This document shows, piece by piece, positions 7,599-16,109 of a stretch of 64,000 nt of DNA. The DNA comes from Phormidium sp. OSCR. Lineage in GTDB: Bacteria; Cyanobacteriota; Cyanobacteriia; Cyanobacteriales; Geitlerinemataceae. A program made the position numbers and the translations under genes. The notes beneath the pieces are model-generated. The model worked only from the letters and a program-made list of their open reading frames with translations, did no database searches and was not told the origin of the DNA. Location: NCBI GenBank assembly GCA_001314905.1, contig LJZT01000005.1, positions 1 through 64,000 on the forward strand. The letters are read 5' to 3'. Position 1 is the stretch's first letter; each line of letters starts with the position of its first letter.

Positions 7599-9026
7599 AT
7601 GAGTGCTTTTTGGTTCCGCTATGGCATTTCGAGTCTTCTGACCGCCGGAGTTCTCACAGGAGTGGTGGTTCCCTTGCCGCAACTGGCCCTCCAGCCGGCG
7701 ATCGCCCAAAACCAAGACGAACAGACCAACATCCGAGTTTACGACCAAGCCAGCCCCGCCGTCGTCGCCATCATCGCCGGCAACTCCAGCGGGAGTGGCA
7801 GCATCATCACCCCCGATGGCCTCGTTCTCACCAACGCTCACGTCGTCCAACAAGCCTCCGGGCGAACCGTCACCGTCCGCCTCTCCAACGGCGACGAATA
7901 TACCGCCGACATCCTCGGCTTTGATCCCAACGGCCAAGACCTAGCGGCCCTACAACTTCGTAACGCTCGCAACCTGCCCACCATCGACATTGCCAGCCCC
8001 GACTCCGTCCGCGTCGGTCAGCGGGCCTTTGCCATTGGTAGTCCCTTTGGCCTAGAAACCACCTTCACCGTGGGGATTATCAGCCGCATCGACCCCGACG
8101 AAGGAACCATCCAAACCGATGCCGCCATCAACCCCGGCAACTCCGGCGGGCCTCTCCTCAACTCCAACGCCGAAATGGTCGGAGTGAACACCGCCATCTT
8201 CTCCGTCGGCCGGGAAGGCGGCAATATCGGCATTGGTTTCGCCATCCCCATTACCGACGTACAACCCTTCCTGAGTGCCATTCGCCAAGGACAGGGGTCT
8301 GAAACCGCCAGAACCGGCAGTCGCCTCCCCGGTTCCCAAGCCCCCCGTCCCGTGGAACTCAACGGCTCACCGATTCGCGGCACATTGGGACCAGACTCCA
8401 ATGTTTTACCGGGAGATAACAGTTATTTCAACGCCTACAGCTTTGAAGGACAGGCCGGACAAACAGTGTCATTAGATCTCACCTCAAATGACTTTGACGC
8501 CTATCTGATTTTGCTCGACTCCAACGGGAACTCCGTCGCCCAAGATGACGATAGTGCCTCAGGAACCAATGCCCGCATTGTCACCCAACTGCCCGAGACC
8601 GGTACCTATATTCTGCTGGCAAACTCCTTCCGGGGTGGCGAGTCTGGTGACTACGAACTCACACTCCGCAGTCAACGTGGTCAAGGGAGTGCGAGTCGGG
8701 GTCGTCTGTTGCTCGATGAAACGGGAGTCTTGCGTACAGGCGATCCCAGCTTGCCCGAGGATGGCAGTCTTTTCCATCAATATGAATTTTCAGGACAAGC
8801 TGGACAGTCGATTACCATTCGCCTCGAAAGCTCAGAATTTGATACCTATTTGCTCCTGTTTGATAATGAGGGGAATCTGATTGATCAAAATGATGATATC
8901 CGTCCGGGGAATACCGACTCTGAGTTAAGGGTGCGTTTACCCGAAACCCGAGGCTATGTGGTGATTGTCAACAGTTATGACCACACAGGACGGGGACGCT
9001 ATCGGTTAACGGTTGAGCAGAATTGA
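7599..9026 (+). CDS. Secreted trypsin-like serine protease with two PPC domains
   Basis: A 475-residue protein. A signal peptide (hydrophobic 8-30, likely cleavage after AIA) precedes an HtrA/Deg-type trypsin domain (about 45-225) with the triad visible: His in LTNAHVV, Asp in GQDLAALQL, Ser in NPGNSGGPL. Deg proteases normally continue into PDZ domains. Here the C-terminus is instead two bacterial pre-peptidase (PPC) beta-sandwich domains: SYFNAYSFEGQAGQ onward (about 265-360) and SLFHQYEFSGQAGQ onward (about 385-475), each with a FDAYLILLD/FDTYLLLFD core and an acidic QDDD/QNDD loop. It is probably periplasmic or extracellular. PPC domains usually assist secretion or surface binding; the loss of PDZ suggests no classical Deg oligomer or substrate recruitment. 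Confidence 0.88.
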   Translation: MSAFWFRYGISSLLTAGVLTGVVVPLPQLALQPAIAQNQDEQTNIRVYDQASPAVVAIIAGNSSGSGSIITPDGLVLTNAHVVQQASGRTVTVRLSNGDEYTADILGFDPNGQDLAALQLRNARNLPTIDIASPDSVRVGQRAFAIGSPFGLETTFTVGIISRIDPDEGTIQTDAAINPGNSGGPLLNSNAEMVGVNTAIFSVGREGGNIGIGFAIPITDVQPFLSAIRQGQGSETARTGSRLPGSQAPRPVELNGSPIRGTLGPDSNVLPGDNSYFNAYSFEGQAGQTVSLDLTSNDFDAYLILLDSNGNSVAQDDDSASGTNARIVTQLPETGTYILLANSFRGGESGDYELTLRSQRGQGSASRGRLLLDETGVLRTGDPSLPEDGSLFHQYEFSGQAGQSITIRLESSEFDTYLLLFDNEGNLIDQNDDIRPGNTDSELRVRLPETRGYVVIVNSYDHTGRGRYRLTVEQN

Positions 9027-9033
9027 GACCTAG

Positions 9034-9172
9034 CGGGAGCCAGACACTCGGTTTCTGTGAGAAACCGGGTGTCGAATTTTTGGGTAAGGGATAGCTGGGA
9101 GCCAGACACTCGGTTTCTGTGAGAAACCGGGTGCTCGGTTTCTGTGAGAAACCGGGTGTCGAATTTTTGGGC
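9034..9172. repeat. Triple hairpin repeat between convergent genes
   Basis: CGGTTTCTGTGAGAAACCG occurs three times. CGGTTTCT and AGAAACCG are perfect inverted repeats around GTG. Copies 1 and 2 also share the flank GGGAGCCAGACACT, and copies 1 and 3 share GGTGTCGAATTTTTGGG. The array lies between a plus-strand gene ending at 9026 and a minus-strand gene ending at 9185, so it could serve as a two-way transcription stop. Similar AGAAACCGGGT palindromes are familiar from other filamentous cyanobacterial genomes. Confidence 0.85.
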
Positions 9173-9184
9173 AATAATGGGCAG

Positions 9185-9388
9185 TTACATCAACCCCATC
9201 CAACTGAGAAAGGTTTGCCCCGTGACCGCTTCTAGGATAAGCAAGGCCACAAAGCCAATCATGGCAAAGCGGCCATTGATTCGCTCAGCATACAGATTCC
9301 AGCCAAAACTCGGGGTCTTGCTGGATTCCGCCTCGGACTGAGGTTGAGAGTCTGGCTGGGATTGGGGGGTTTGTTGTTCGTCTGACAT
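9185..9388 (-). CDS. High-light-inducible protein (one-helix chlorophyll-binding family)
   Basis: A 67-residue protein. A hydrophilic Gln/Ser/Pro-rich first half is followed by the chlorophyll a/b-binding signature [19 protein letters not shown], a single helix with the ExxNxR chlorophyll ligands. Hlips associate with photosystem II assembly intermediates and chlorophyll synthase and protect against excess light. The N-terminal tail is long for the family and low in complexity. The gene is monocistronic and its 3' end abuts the hairpin repeat. Confidence 0.92.
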   Translation of the reverse strand: MSDEQQTPQSQPDSQPQSEAESSKTPSFGWNLYAERINGRFAMIGFVALLILEAVTGQTFLSWMGLM

Positions 9389-9485
9389 AAGCTAAGCAGC
9401 AATTACGGTCAAAGTTAATACTGTAGAGGATTTTGCCGTCGGCTGACAGGGAGACAAACCTTCACGCCAACATCTCGGCTGCCAG

Positions 9486-9929
9486 TTAGCCAAACTCCTG
9501 TTCCACGACCCGCCAACGAACCGCAATCACACTCGGTTCTAAGCTAATACGGCTAATGGCTTGTTCGAGGAGTTCATCATCGCGAGTTTGGGTGACGAGT
9601 TTAGCTTTTACCTCAACTCGACCCTTGTGGGTTTCGAGATCTTCACTGTGGAGCGATCGCAGCCGCATATGACCCAAACTCAACGATTGCAGCAACAAGG
9701 CCCGAACCCGAGCCGCGTCCTCCTCCAAACAGACCAAGGAACAGTGATAACACAGTTCCACCGACAGCATCACAAACAGGGACGCACCTGTGGCGACCAG
9801 AGCATTCGTCCGTAGGCCAGCCATTCGCTGTCGCCATTGCCGCTCCAAACCAATGGCAGACCCCAATAGGAACGCCACCAAAAGGCGAATTGCAAACTCA
9901 GTCCAGTCCATTGGCCATTTCCCAAGCAT
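9486..9929 (-). CDS. MgtC/SapB family protein with a large internal deletion
   Basis: A 147-residue protein whose two ends belong to MgtC/SapB. The N-terminus reads FAIRLLVAFLLGSAIGLERQ and AGLRTNALVATGASLFVMLSV. The C-terminus is the ACT-like domain, from YHCSLVCLEEDAARVRALLLQ to SLEPSVIAVRWRV. Members are normally about 220-240 residues; the central block (DPTR…GIGFLGAG…REG…GLNTAATLW…, three membrane helices) is absent. The join after LSV is in frame. Family role: membrane factor for growth at low magnesium, inhibitor of the F-ATPase in some pathogens. This copy probably cannot form the normal membrane fold and may be a decaying gene. It lies 19 bases after tatC on the same strand. A second possible start is ATG at 9911. 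Confidence 0.72.
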   Translation of the reverse strand: MLGKWPMDWTEFAIRLLVAFLLGSAIGLERQWRQRMAGLRTNALVATGASLFVMLSVELCYHCSLVCLEEDAARVRALLLQSLSLGHMRLRSLHSEDLETHKGRVEVKAKLVTQTRDDELLEQAISRISLEPSVIAVRWRVVEQEFG

Positions 9930-9948
9930 TGATTGAGGGCATTATGGA

Positions 9949-10725
9949 CTATTTCCCCATGGCTTTGACCAAACCAATGCCACTGAAGTACAACATGGCC
10001 ACGGCTCCCCCGAGCAAACTTTGAGTCAGCGGGTCCGTTGACGGGGTCAACACAGCCCCCAAAACGGCGGCCGTGAGAATCACATATCGCCAACCTGAGA
10101 GCATCTGCGAGGACGAGACAATCCCTAAGCCGCCGAGAATGGCTTGCAAGACGGGGACTTGGAAGGCAATGCCGGTACTAAACAGCAGCAGCAAAATGGT
10201 TTTGAAGTATTCATCAATGGACCATTGCTGAGCCACCACCCCTTCACCGAAGCTGACAAAAAACTTGAGAGCCGCCGGAATTAAGGCCACATAGGCAAAG
10301 ACTAACCCGACCAGAAACAGTACACTGGAGCCGAGAACGACCGGAGCAATCAGTTTCTGTTCCCGTCGCGTTAGGCCCGGCAGCACAAAGCGGACAATTT
10401 GATAGAGGATAAAGGGAGTCGCTAGGAGTAAGCCGCTGTAGCCGGCCACTTCGATGGAGACGAAGAAAAACTCCCCTGGACGAATTTGAATAAAATCTAC
10501 CCCATTGGCGGGAGCCTCTAGGAGCCGCACAATTGGCTTGACGGCAAGGAAACAGCCAATGATGGCAATGAAAACGGCGATGATGGAATAGAAAATCCGC
10601 TGTCGTAGTTCTTCGAGGTGATCGAAGATGGACATCTCTACCTCAAAGGGAGCTTCATCGAGATAGCTGTCATCCTGTTCGGGCGGTTTGGGGTCAATTT
10701 TGGGAGTTTCCGGGGGCGAAGTCAT
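9949..10725 (-). CDS. tatC: Twin-arginine translocase subunit TatC
   Basis: TatC is the receptor of the Tat pathway, which exports folded proteins with RR signal peptides across thylakoid and plasma membranes. The 258-residue protein shows the family hallmarks: [11 protein letters not shown] before helix 1, the loop with [29 protein letters not shown], and six hydrophobic segments. The 30-residue acidic, proline-rich N-terminal extension is common in cyanobacteria. No tatA lies nearby. The truncated mgtC-like gene follows on the same strand. Confidence 0.96.
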   Translation of the reverse strand: MTSPPETPKIDPKPPEQDDSYLDEAPFEVEMSIFDHLEELRQRIFYSIIAVFIAIIGCFLAVKPIVRLLEAPANGVDFIQIRPGEFFFVSIEVAGYSGLLLATPFILYQIVRFVLPGLTRREQKLIAPVVLGSSVLFLVGLVFAYVALIPAALKFFVSFGEGVVAQQWSIDEYFKTILLLLFSTGIAFQVPVLQAILGGLGIVSSSQMLSGWRYVILTAAVLGAVLTPSTDPLTQSLLGGAVAMLYFSGIGLVKAMGK

Positions 10726-10891
10726 GAAATCAATCGAGACAATGAATCCAAAGCTGTCGTTGAGCTGTGCCTTACATTCTAAACCGCCTCGGTTCGGTCA
10801 GTGGGGGAAACTCGCCTGCGATCGCCCGTGAAGAACCCCAAAACATGACTTAAAATAGATAACTGTGATTTGTCTTACCAGGTCTTTTACT

Positions 10892-11632
10892 GTGCTACGA
10901 TCGCTCATCGCCGATTTTCGCATCATCTTTGATCGCGACCCCGCTGCTCGTAACTGGGTGGAGGTTTTATTCTGCTACCCCGGTTTGCAAGCATTGGTGT
11001 TCCACCGCTTCGCCAACTGGCTGCATCATCTGGGACTGCCCTTTTTTCCCCGTCTGATTTCCCATTTTGCCCGCTTCATCACCGGAATTGAGATTCACCC
11101 CGGTGCAACCATTGGCCAAGGCGTGTTTATCGACCACGGGATGGGAGTCGTCATCGGGGAGACGGCGATTCTCGGCGATGGCTGTCTAATTTATCAAGGG
11201 GTCACCCTCGGCGGAACCGGTAAGGAAACCGGCAAACGTCACCCGACTCTCGGTGAAGGGGTCGTGGTTGGAGCGGGAGCCAAGGTTCTCGGGAATCTGC
11301 AAATCGGCAATAATGTCCGTATTGGAGCCGGTTCTGTGGTGCTACGGGATGTCCCCTCAGACTGCACGGTTGTCGGCGTTCCTGGGCGCGTTGTGTATCG
11401 CTCCGGGGTCCGCGTCAATCCCCTCGAACATGGCCAACTCCCTGACTCAGAAGCTCAGGTCATTCGTACCCTCGTCGATCGCATTCAAGCCCTAGAAAAA
11501 CACGTCGAGGTTCTCGAAAAGCAGGGCCAGTTAACCTCACAGCAACTCGAGCGCGTCGGAGCCGTCGCCGCTCCCAATTGCAATTTGAGCGAGCATACCC
11601 TGCAAGACTTTTTTGATGGAGCTGGCATCTAA
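10892..11632 (+). CDS. cysE: Serine O-acetyltransferase
   Basis: CysE transfers acetyl from acetyl-CoA to serine, the entry step to cysteine. I start at GTG 10892 ([16 protein letters not shown]) because family members begin here; the track's nine extra residues are not typical. The 246-residue protein has the N-terminal helical domain (to about 60) and the left-handed beta-helix of hexapeptide repeats with the catalytic stretch [14 protein letters not shown] and [17 protein letters not shown]-terminal helix, [17 protein letters not shown], is longer than in E. coli CysE. An intrinsic terminator follows at 11677. Confidence 0.95.
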   Translation: MLRSLIADFRIIFDRDPAARNWVEVLFCYPGLQALVFHRFANWLHHLGLPFFPRLISHFARFITGIEIHPGATIGQGVFIDHGMGVVIGETAILGDGCLIYQGVTLGGTGKETGKRHPTLGEGVVVGAGAKVLGNLQIGNNVRIGAGSVVLRDVPSDCTVVGVPGRVVYRSGVRVNPLEHGQLPDSEAQVIRTLVDRIQALEKHVEVLEKQGQLTSQQLERVGAVAAPNCNLSEHTLQDFFDGAGI

Positions 11633-11676
11633 TCCGCCATTTCATCTCTTAACCGTTCCGGCCATCTCAGGAACTA

Positions 11677-11713
11677 ACCCGTTGAGTGACAGTTGCTCAA
11701 CGGGTACTTTTTT
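11677..11713 (+). terminator. Intrinsic terminator after cysE
   Basis: ACCCGTTGAG and CTCAACGGGT form a perfect 10-bp stem with a nine-base loop, followed by AC and six T residues. This is a textbook Rho-independent terminator, 45 bases after the cysE stop. Confidence 0.9.
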
Positions 11714-11833
11714 GGCGTTCAACTTAGGAGAAGATTATCAAACTCGGTGAGGTTGGCGGAACGACCTCTCAACCCAGTGTAAACAGAGTCGAGGGAAGTC
11801 TTGGCCCGAATGTTCTTTACCCGGCTAAAATCC

Positions 11834-12695
11834 ATGACAGAGTCAGTCCCCTTAAAACTCAAAGTGGCTAAAATTTTGGATCTCGCTGAGCCAGATGATC
11901 GAGTTGGTAAATTAATCGATCTCTTCATTTTAGGGCTTATTTTCCTCAATACCGTTGCTGTTTCCCTAGAAACAGTTAACCCGATTTTTGAACACTATTA
12001 TCGAGAGTTTAGACGTTTTGAATAATTCAGTATCTTTGTGTTTACGATTGAATATTTGCTGCGGCTTTGGAGTTGTACGATCATCCCTAAATATCGGCAT
12101 CCGATTTTAGGACGACTCAAATTCATGTTTACGCCCTTAGCGATGATTGACTTATTAGCGATTCTACCTTTTTTTTTGTCGTTATATCTGCCGTTATTTT
12201 CGCCACAATTCCGCCTGGGGCGAAGTGTGCGGCTGATACGCTTCTTTCGTGTCTTAAAATTAAATCGCTATACCGACTCACTTTCGATTTTGGTGAGAGT
12301 CTATCGCTTGAAAAAAGAGGAATTGTTTATTAGTTTTTTTTGTTTTAGTGATCTTGTTGTTTATTTCTTCAACGTTGATCTATTTGATAGAAAGTCCCGC
12401 CCAGCCGGAGGTTTTCTCCAGTATTCCGGCTGCGATTTGGTGGGGAACCATTACCCTCACCACCGTCGGCTATGGTGATGTCTATCCAGTGACGATTCTC
12501 GGACGAATCATCGGAGGGATTTTAGCCATTCTTGGGATTGGCTTATTTGCTCTCCCCGCTGGTATTTTAGCCTCTGGATTTTCGGAAGAACTGGCGGCCC
12601 GCAAAGCTAAAAAACGGGGCCGGGATGTGATTATCTGTCCCCATTGCGGCCAGGATATCAATAGTCCTCCTCATCACGAACACCCCTCCGATTAA
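11834..12695 (+). pseudogene. Voltage-gated K+ channel gene broken by a stop codon and a frameshift
   Basis: Three ORF-track pieces make up one six-helix channel. From the ATG at 11834, helix S1 (FILGLIFLNTVAVSLETV) is followed by a TAA at 12023-12025. The same frame continues directly into S2 (FVFTIEYLLRLWSC), S3 and the S4 voltage sensor RLGRSVRLIRFFRVLKLNR. After LFISFF the frame shifts by one base at a run of eight T (12334-12341); with seven T it would read on into S5 (VLVILLFISSTLIYLIES), the pore TLTTVGYGDVYP with selectivity filter, and S6. The gene ends with a zinc-knuckle-like CPHCGQD. Two separate lesions favour a pseudogene, though a homopolymer sequencing error could explain the second. 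Confidence 0.85.
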
Positions 12696-12806
12696 CGCCT
12701 CGAACTTAACGCCTCGAATCTCTCAACTCTCGATTCATGGCTGTACAACCTAGGAAGTCCGGTGTTCGGACGTTTCCTGTTCTCTCTAGGGATTTTAGCT
12801 TGGGAC

Positions 12807-12837
12807 TTGACATTATACTAAGGTATAGAGTTTAACC
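12807..12837 (+). promoter_or_regulatory. MerR-type promoter and operator
   Basis: TTGACA (12807-12812) is followed at an over-long spacing of 20 bases by TAACCT (12833-12838, resembling a -10). Between them is the dyad TATAC-N4-GTATA (12814-12827). A stretched -35/-10 spacing with a central dyad is the arrangement that MerR-family activators untwist. It lies just upstream of the MerR-fusion gene, fitting autoregulation. Confidence 0.6.
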
Positions 12838-12861
12838 TAGAGTCAAGGACGAACAGCGAAG

Positions 12862-13524
12862 ATGTTGAACGTTAGTCAAGTCGCCAAGCAACTTGGGGTC
12901 AACAACCAAACCCTCTATTTTTATGAGCGGATTGGTTTAATCCCTAGCCCCCAGCGAAGTTCCAATGGATATCGCGTGTTTAGCGATCGCGATGTCGAAC
13001 GGTTAAAATTCATTGTTCACCTGAAACGTTTGGGACTGTCTCTGCAAGAGATTCGCGAGATTCTGGCCTTGCAGGAAAACGATCGCCTCTCATGCGATCG
13101 CGTCTATCAACATCTCAAACTCAAGGAACAAGAAATTGACTACAAAATCCAAGAACTACAAGCGTTAAAGTCCCAACTCTTGCCCTTAATTGCAATCTGT
13201 CAAGACAGACTTAAGTCAAGGGACACTCAAGCCTGTTCAGTCCTCAATGATGTCCAACCGATTCACTCACCCACAACTCCTATGGATACCTACAAAATCG
13301 AAGTTCTCGGAACCGGCTGTAAAAAATGCCATCAACTCGAAGCCAATGCTAAAGAAGCCATCAGTCACTTAGGTGTTGACGCAGAAATTAGCCATATTAC
13401 AGACATGATGGAAATTACCAAGCGGGGGGTGATGAAAACACCGGCCCTGGTGATTGGCGATCGCGTCATGACACAAGGAAAAGTCCCCTCCGCCGCCGAA
13501 ATTGAAACCTTGATTAACGGCTAA
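12862..13524 (+). CDS. MerR-family regulator fused to a thioredoxin-like (TM0996-type) domain
   Basis: A 220-residue fusion in one open frame. Residues 1-70 are a MerR winged helix (VSQVAKQLGVNNQTLYFYER, then SSNGYRVFSDRDVERL); 75-125 is the dimerisation coiled coil; 141-220 is a small thioredoxin fold with CxxC in VLGTGCKKCHQLE and a cis-Pro-type KTPALVIGDRV. Stand-alone versions of the second domain, called redox-active disulfide protein 2, are found next to ArsP/DUF318 permeases, and such a permease is the next gene here. MDTYKIEVLG at residue 141 looks like the old start of a separate gene, supporting recent fusion. Ligand unknown: the CxxC might bind metal or arsenical, or sense redox state. 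A MerR-spaced promoter lies upstream. Confidence 0.85.
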   Translation: MLNVSQVAKQLGVNNQTLYFYERIGLIPSPQRSSNGYRVFSDRDVERLKFIVHLKRLGLSLQEIREILALQENDRLSCDRVYQHLKLKEQEIDYKIQELQALKSQLLPLIAICQDRLKSRDTQACSVLNDVQPIHSPTTPMDTYKIEVLGTGCKKCHQLEANAKEAISHLGVDAEISHITDMMEITKRGVMKTPALVIGDRVMTQGKVPSAAEIETLING

Positions 13525-13560
13525 CCGAACCCAACACCTAGCCTTTCATTCAGTCCCCGT

Positions 13561-13589
13561 AGGGATTCTTAACCAGAATCCCTAGTTTT
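13561..13589 (+). terminator. Hairpin between the MerR fusion and the permease
   Basis: AGGGATTCT and AGAATCCCT form a perfect 9-bp stem around TAACC, followed by AGTTTT. The T-tract is short, so it could be a weak terminator that lowers permease expression relative to the regulator. Confidence 0.55.
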
Positions 13590-13609
13590 CTCCATTCTGG
13601 ATCACCGCC

Positions 13610-14932
13610 ATGAAAGCCGCCTCATTTTGGAAAGAAGAAAGAAACATCCTCCTGGCTGTGGTGGGAATTTTCCTGCTTTGCTTTTATCTTCCCATCGAAG
13701 CCCTACAACAGTCAGAACGCCTTGAAAACGCCTTCTGGGAATCCTTGCATCTTGTGCGTTGGTACGCTCAAGAACACGTCTTACTCTGCCTAATTCCCGC
13801 CTTTTTTATCGCCGGGGCGATCGCCGTCTTTATTAGCGAAGACTCGGTGATTAAATACCTCGGGGCCAAAGCCAACCCCATTATCGCCTACGGTGTGGCC
13901 TCCGTGTCCGGTTCAGTCTTAGCCGTCTGTTCCTGTACCGTATTGCCCTTATTTGCCGGAATTTACCGCATGGGGGCCGGGTTGGGGCCGGCGATCGCCT
14001 TCCTCTATTCCGGTCCCGCCATCAACGTCTTAGCCGTGATTCTCACCGCCCGCATTTTAGGACTTCCCCTAGGAATCGCCCGGGCCGTGGGGGCGATTAT
14101 CTTCAGTCTCATTATTGGCGGAATTATGGCCTGGCTGTTTCGTCATGAAGACTTAGAACAGATCGAATCACAACTCGATGACGACTCCCAGAGCGATCGC
14201 AGCCTCGGACAAAACGCCCTGTTCTTCGCCATTCTGGTGGGGATTCTCGTCTTCGCCAACTGGGGAGAACCCGAAAGCAGCCAGGGACTCTGGGCGGATA
14301 TTTACAACAATCGCTGGTGGTTCACGGGAGGCTTGGGTGTTGCCCTGGCGGTGATCTTAAACCGTTGGTTGAGAGTCCCTTGGGGTAAAATTCTGCTGGT
14401 GGCGATCGTGACCTTGGTGTTAGCGATACGCTTCCGGGAAACCCCTCTAGCGGCCTTTTCCTTCGCCTCTGTCGGCCTCTCCTGGCTCACCCTCACCACC
14501 CCCGGCGAACCCCAAGAATGGTTTACCGCCAGTTGGGATAACGCCAAACAAATCCTCCCCCTACTGTTGATGGGAGTCTTCATCGCCGGAGCCTTACTGG
14601 GCCGTCCCGGCCACGAAGCCCTGATTCCCTCGGACTGGGTGGCTCAACTGGTGGGTGGAAACTCCCTACAAGCCAACTTTTTTGCCTCCTTTGCTGGCTC
14701 GCTGATGTATTTTGCCACCCTCACGGAAGTCCCTATTTTACAAGGGTTAATGGGGAATGGCATGGGCGATGGGCCGGCCCTGGCCCTATTACTGGCCGGG
14801 CCAGCCTTATCGTTGCCCAATCTGCTCGTGATTCGGCAAATTATCGGCAATCAGAAAACCCTCGCCTTCCTAGTTTTGGTGGTAATTATGGCCACCCTCA
14901 GCGGCGTGATTTACGGGACGTTTTTTGCCTAA
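13610..14932 (+). CDS. ArsP/DUF318-type permease
   Basis: A 440-residue membrane protein of the YraQ/ArsP_1 (DUF318) permease family, with about ten hydrophobic helices in two halves. Family landmarks are [20 protein letters not shown], where the Cys pair matches the metalloid-binding region of ArsP, and the pseudo-repeat [20 protein letters not shown] with [15 protein letters not shown]. ArsP proteins export trivalent organoarsenicals; other members are uncharacterised. It follows the MerR-thioredoxin fusion after 85 bases, probably in one unit. Its stop overlaps by four bases the end of the convergent hpnH gene. Substrate is inference only. Confidence 0.85.
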   Translation: MKAASFWKEERNILLAVVGIFLLCFYLPIEALQQSERLENAFWESLHLVRWYAQEHVLLCLIPAFFIAGAIAVFISEDSVIKYLGAKANPIIAYGVASVSGSVLAVCSCTVLPLFAGIYRMGAGLGPAIAFLYSGPAINVLAVILTARILGLPLGIARAVGAIIFSLIIGGIMAWLFRHEDLEQIESQLDDDSQSDRSLGQNALFFAILVGILVFANWGEPESSQGLWADIYNNRWWFTGGLGVALAVILNRWLRVPWGKILLVAIVTLVLAIRFRETPLAAFSFASVGLSWLTLTTPGEPQEWFTASWDNAKQILPLLLMGVFIAGALLGRPGHEALIPSDWVAQLVGGNSLQANFFASFAGSLMYFATLTEVPILQGLMGNGMGDGPALALLLAGPALSLPNLLVIRQIIGNQKTLAFLVLVVIMATLSGVIYGTFFA

Positions 14933-15951
14933 CGGGCCATGCCGAAAACACTACCGAGGGAACGAGCCATATTAGCCGGTTCCATCGCATCCATAGCCGC
15001 CGTGGGTTCATAGCCACAATGGACCATACAATCGGCACATTTGGGATTACCACTTTTGCGTCCGTACTGACTCCAGTCGGTGTTTTCGAGCAACTCCTTG
15101 AAGCTGTCATAATGACCTTCATCGAGGAGATAGCAGGGTTTCTGCCAGCCTAAAACACTGTAACTGGGGCTGCCCCAAGGGGTACATTCGTAGTCTTTGT
15201 CTCCCATTAGGAAGTCCAAAAACAGGGGATTGTGGTTAAAGTCCCATTTCTTTTTACCGGCTTTGAAGGGCGATAAAATCTCCCGAAATAGAGCTTTTGT
15301 CTGTTCCCGTTTCAAGAAATTATCTTGATCGGGAGCTTTTTCATAGCTATAGCCTGGAGAAATCATCATGCCATCGACTCCTAACTCAGTCAAAAAGTCG
15401 AAGAACTCTTGCATTTCTTTGGGGTCTGTGCCTTCAAACACGGTGGTGTTCGTTGTGACCCGAAAACCTTTGGCTTTGGCGGCTTTGATGGCATTTACTG
15501 CGATATCAAATACCCCTTTGCGATCGACACATTCATCATGTTTGTCTCGCAAGCCATCGAGGTGAACACTAAAGGTTAGATAGGGTGATGGGGTGAATTT
15601 TGAGAGGGTTTTTTCCAGTAAAATGGCGTTGGTACAGAGATAGATAAATTTCTTGCGAGCGACTAAACCGGCGACAATTTCATCAATTTGGGGATGTAGG
15701 AGGGGTTCTCCACCGGGAATAGACACCACGGGGGCACCACATTCATCGACGGCTGCGAAACATTGTTCGGGGGTTAGATTGCGTTTGAGAATTTCTGTGG
15801 GATGCTGGATTTTACCGCAGCCGGAACAGGCTAAGTTGCAGCGATAGAGGGGTTCAAGCATTAAAACGAGGGGAAATTTTTTGCGCCCTCTTAACCGCTG
15901 TTCAACGAGATATTTACCAACGGCAACCGCCTGCTGAATTTGAATAGCCAT
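14929..15951 (-). CDS. hpnH: Adenosyl-hopene transferase HpnH (radical SAM)
   Basis: HpnH joins the 5'-deoxyadenosyl group of SAM to diploptene, giving adenosylhopane, the first step of extended (C35) hopanoid side chains. The 340-residue protein has the radical SAM cluster [11 protein letters not shown], the GGEPLLHP segment, and C-terminal cysteines ([12 protein letters not shown]). The length is that of the family. Its product would act in the membrane fraction. No shc or other hpn gene lies in the window. The gene is convergent and overlapping with the permease; the 158 bases upstream hold its promoter, which I cannot pin down. Confidence 0.92.
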   Translation of the reverse strand: MAIQIQQAVAVGKYLVEQRLRGRKKFPLVLMLEPLYRCNLACSGCGKIQHPTEILKRNLTPEQCFAAVDECGAPVVSIPGGEPLLHPQIDEIVAGLVARKKFIYLCTNAILLEKTLSKFTPSPYLTFSVHLDGLRDKHDECVDRKGVFDIAVNAIKAAKAKGFRVTTNTTVFEGTDPKEMQEFFDFLTELGVDGMMISPGYSYEKAPDQDNFLKREQTKALFREILSPFKAGKKKWDFNHNPLFLDFLMGDKDYECTPWGSPSYSVLGWQKPCYLLDEGHYDSFKELLENTDWSQYGRKSGNPKCADCMVHCGYEPTAAMDAMEPANMARSLGSVFGMAR

Positions 15952-16109
15952 ATGTGTTGTTTTCCTCTCACCAATAACACATCAATGGAAACCAGAAACT
16001 GGGTTAGCCTGGTTGATGTTTTGACTCGCTAGATATGGGAAATACCTAGGGCCACTATTGTAACGGAAAGCGTTGGAGTTGGCCGGGGAGATTGGCAAAA
16101 TGGAGGGGA

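Noticed and set aside
9034-9172. Possible CRISPR array
   Set aside because: Only three copies, adjacent or unevenly spaced, with no unique spacers of constant length; the unit is a hairpin repeat.
12334-12348. Programmed frameshift at the T8 run as a way to express the channel
   Set aside because: The gene also has an in-frame TAA about 310 bases earlier, so a shift at T8 alone would not restore a full channel; decay is simpler.
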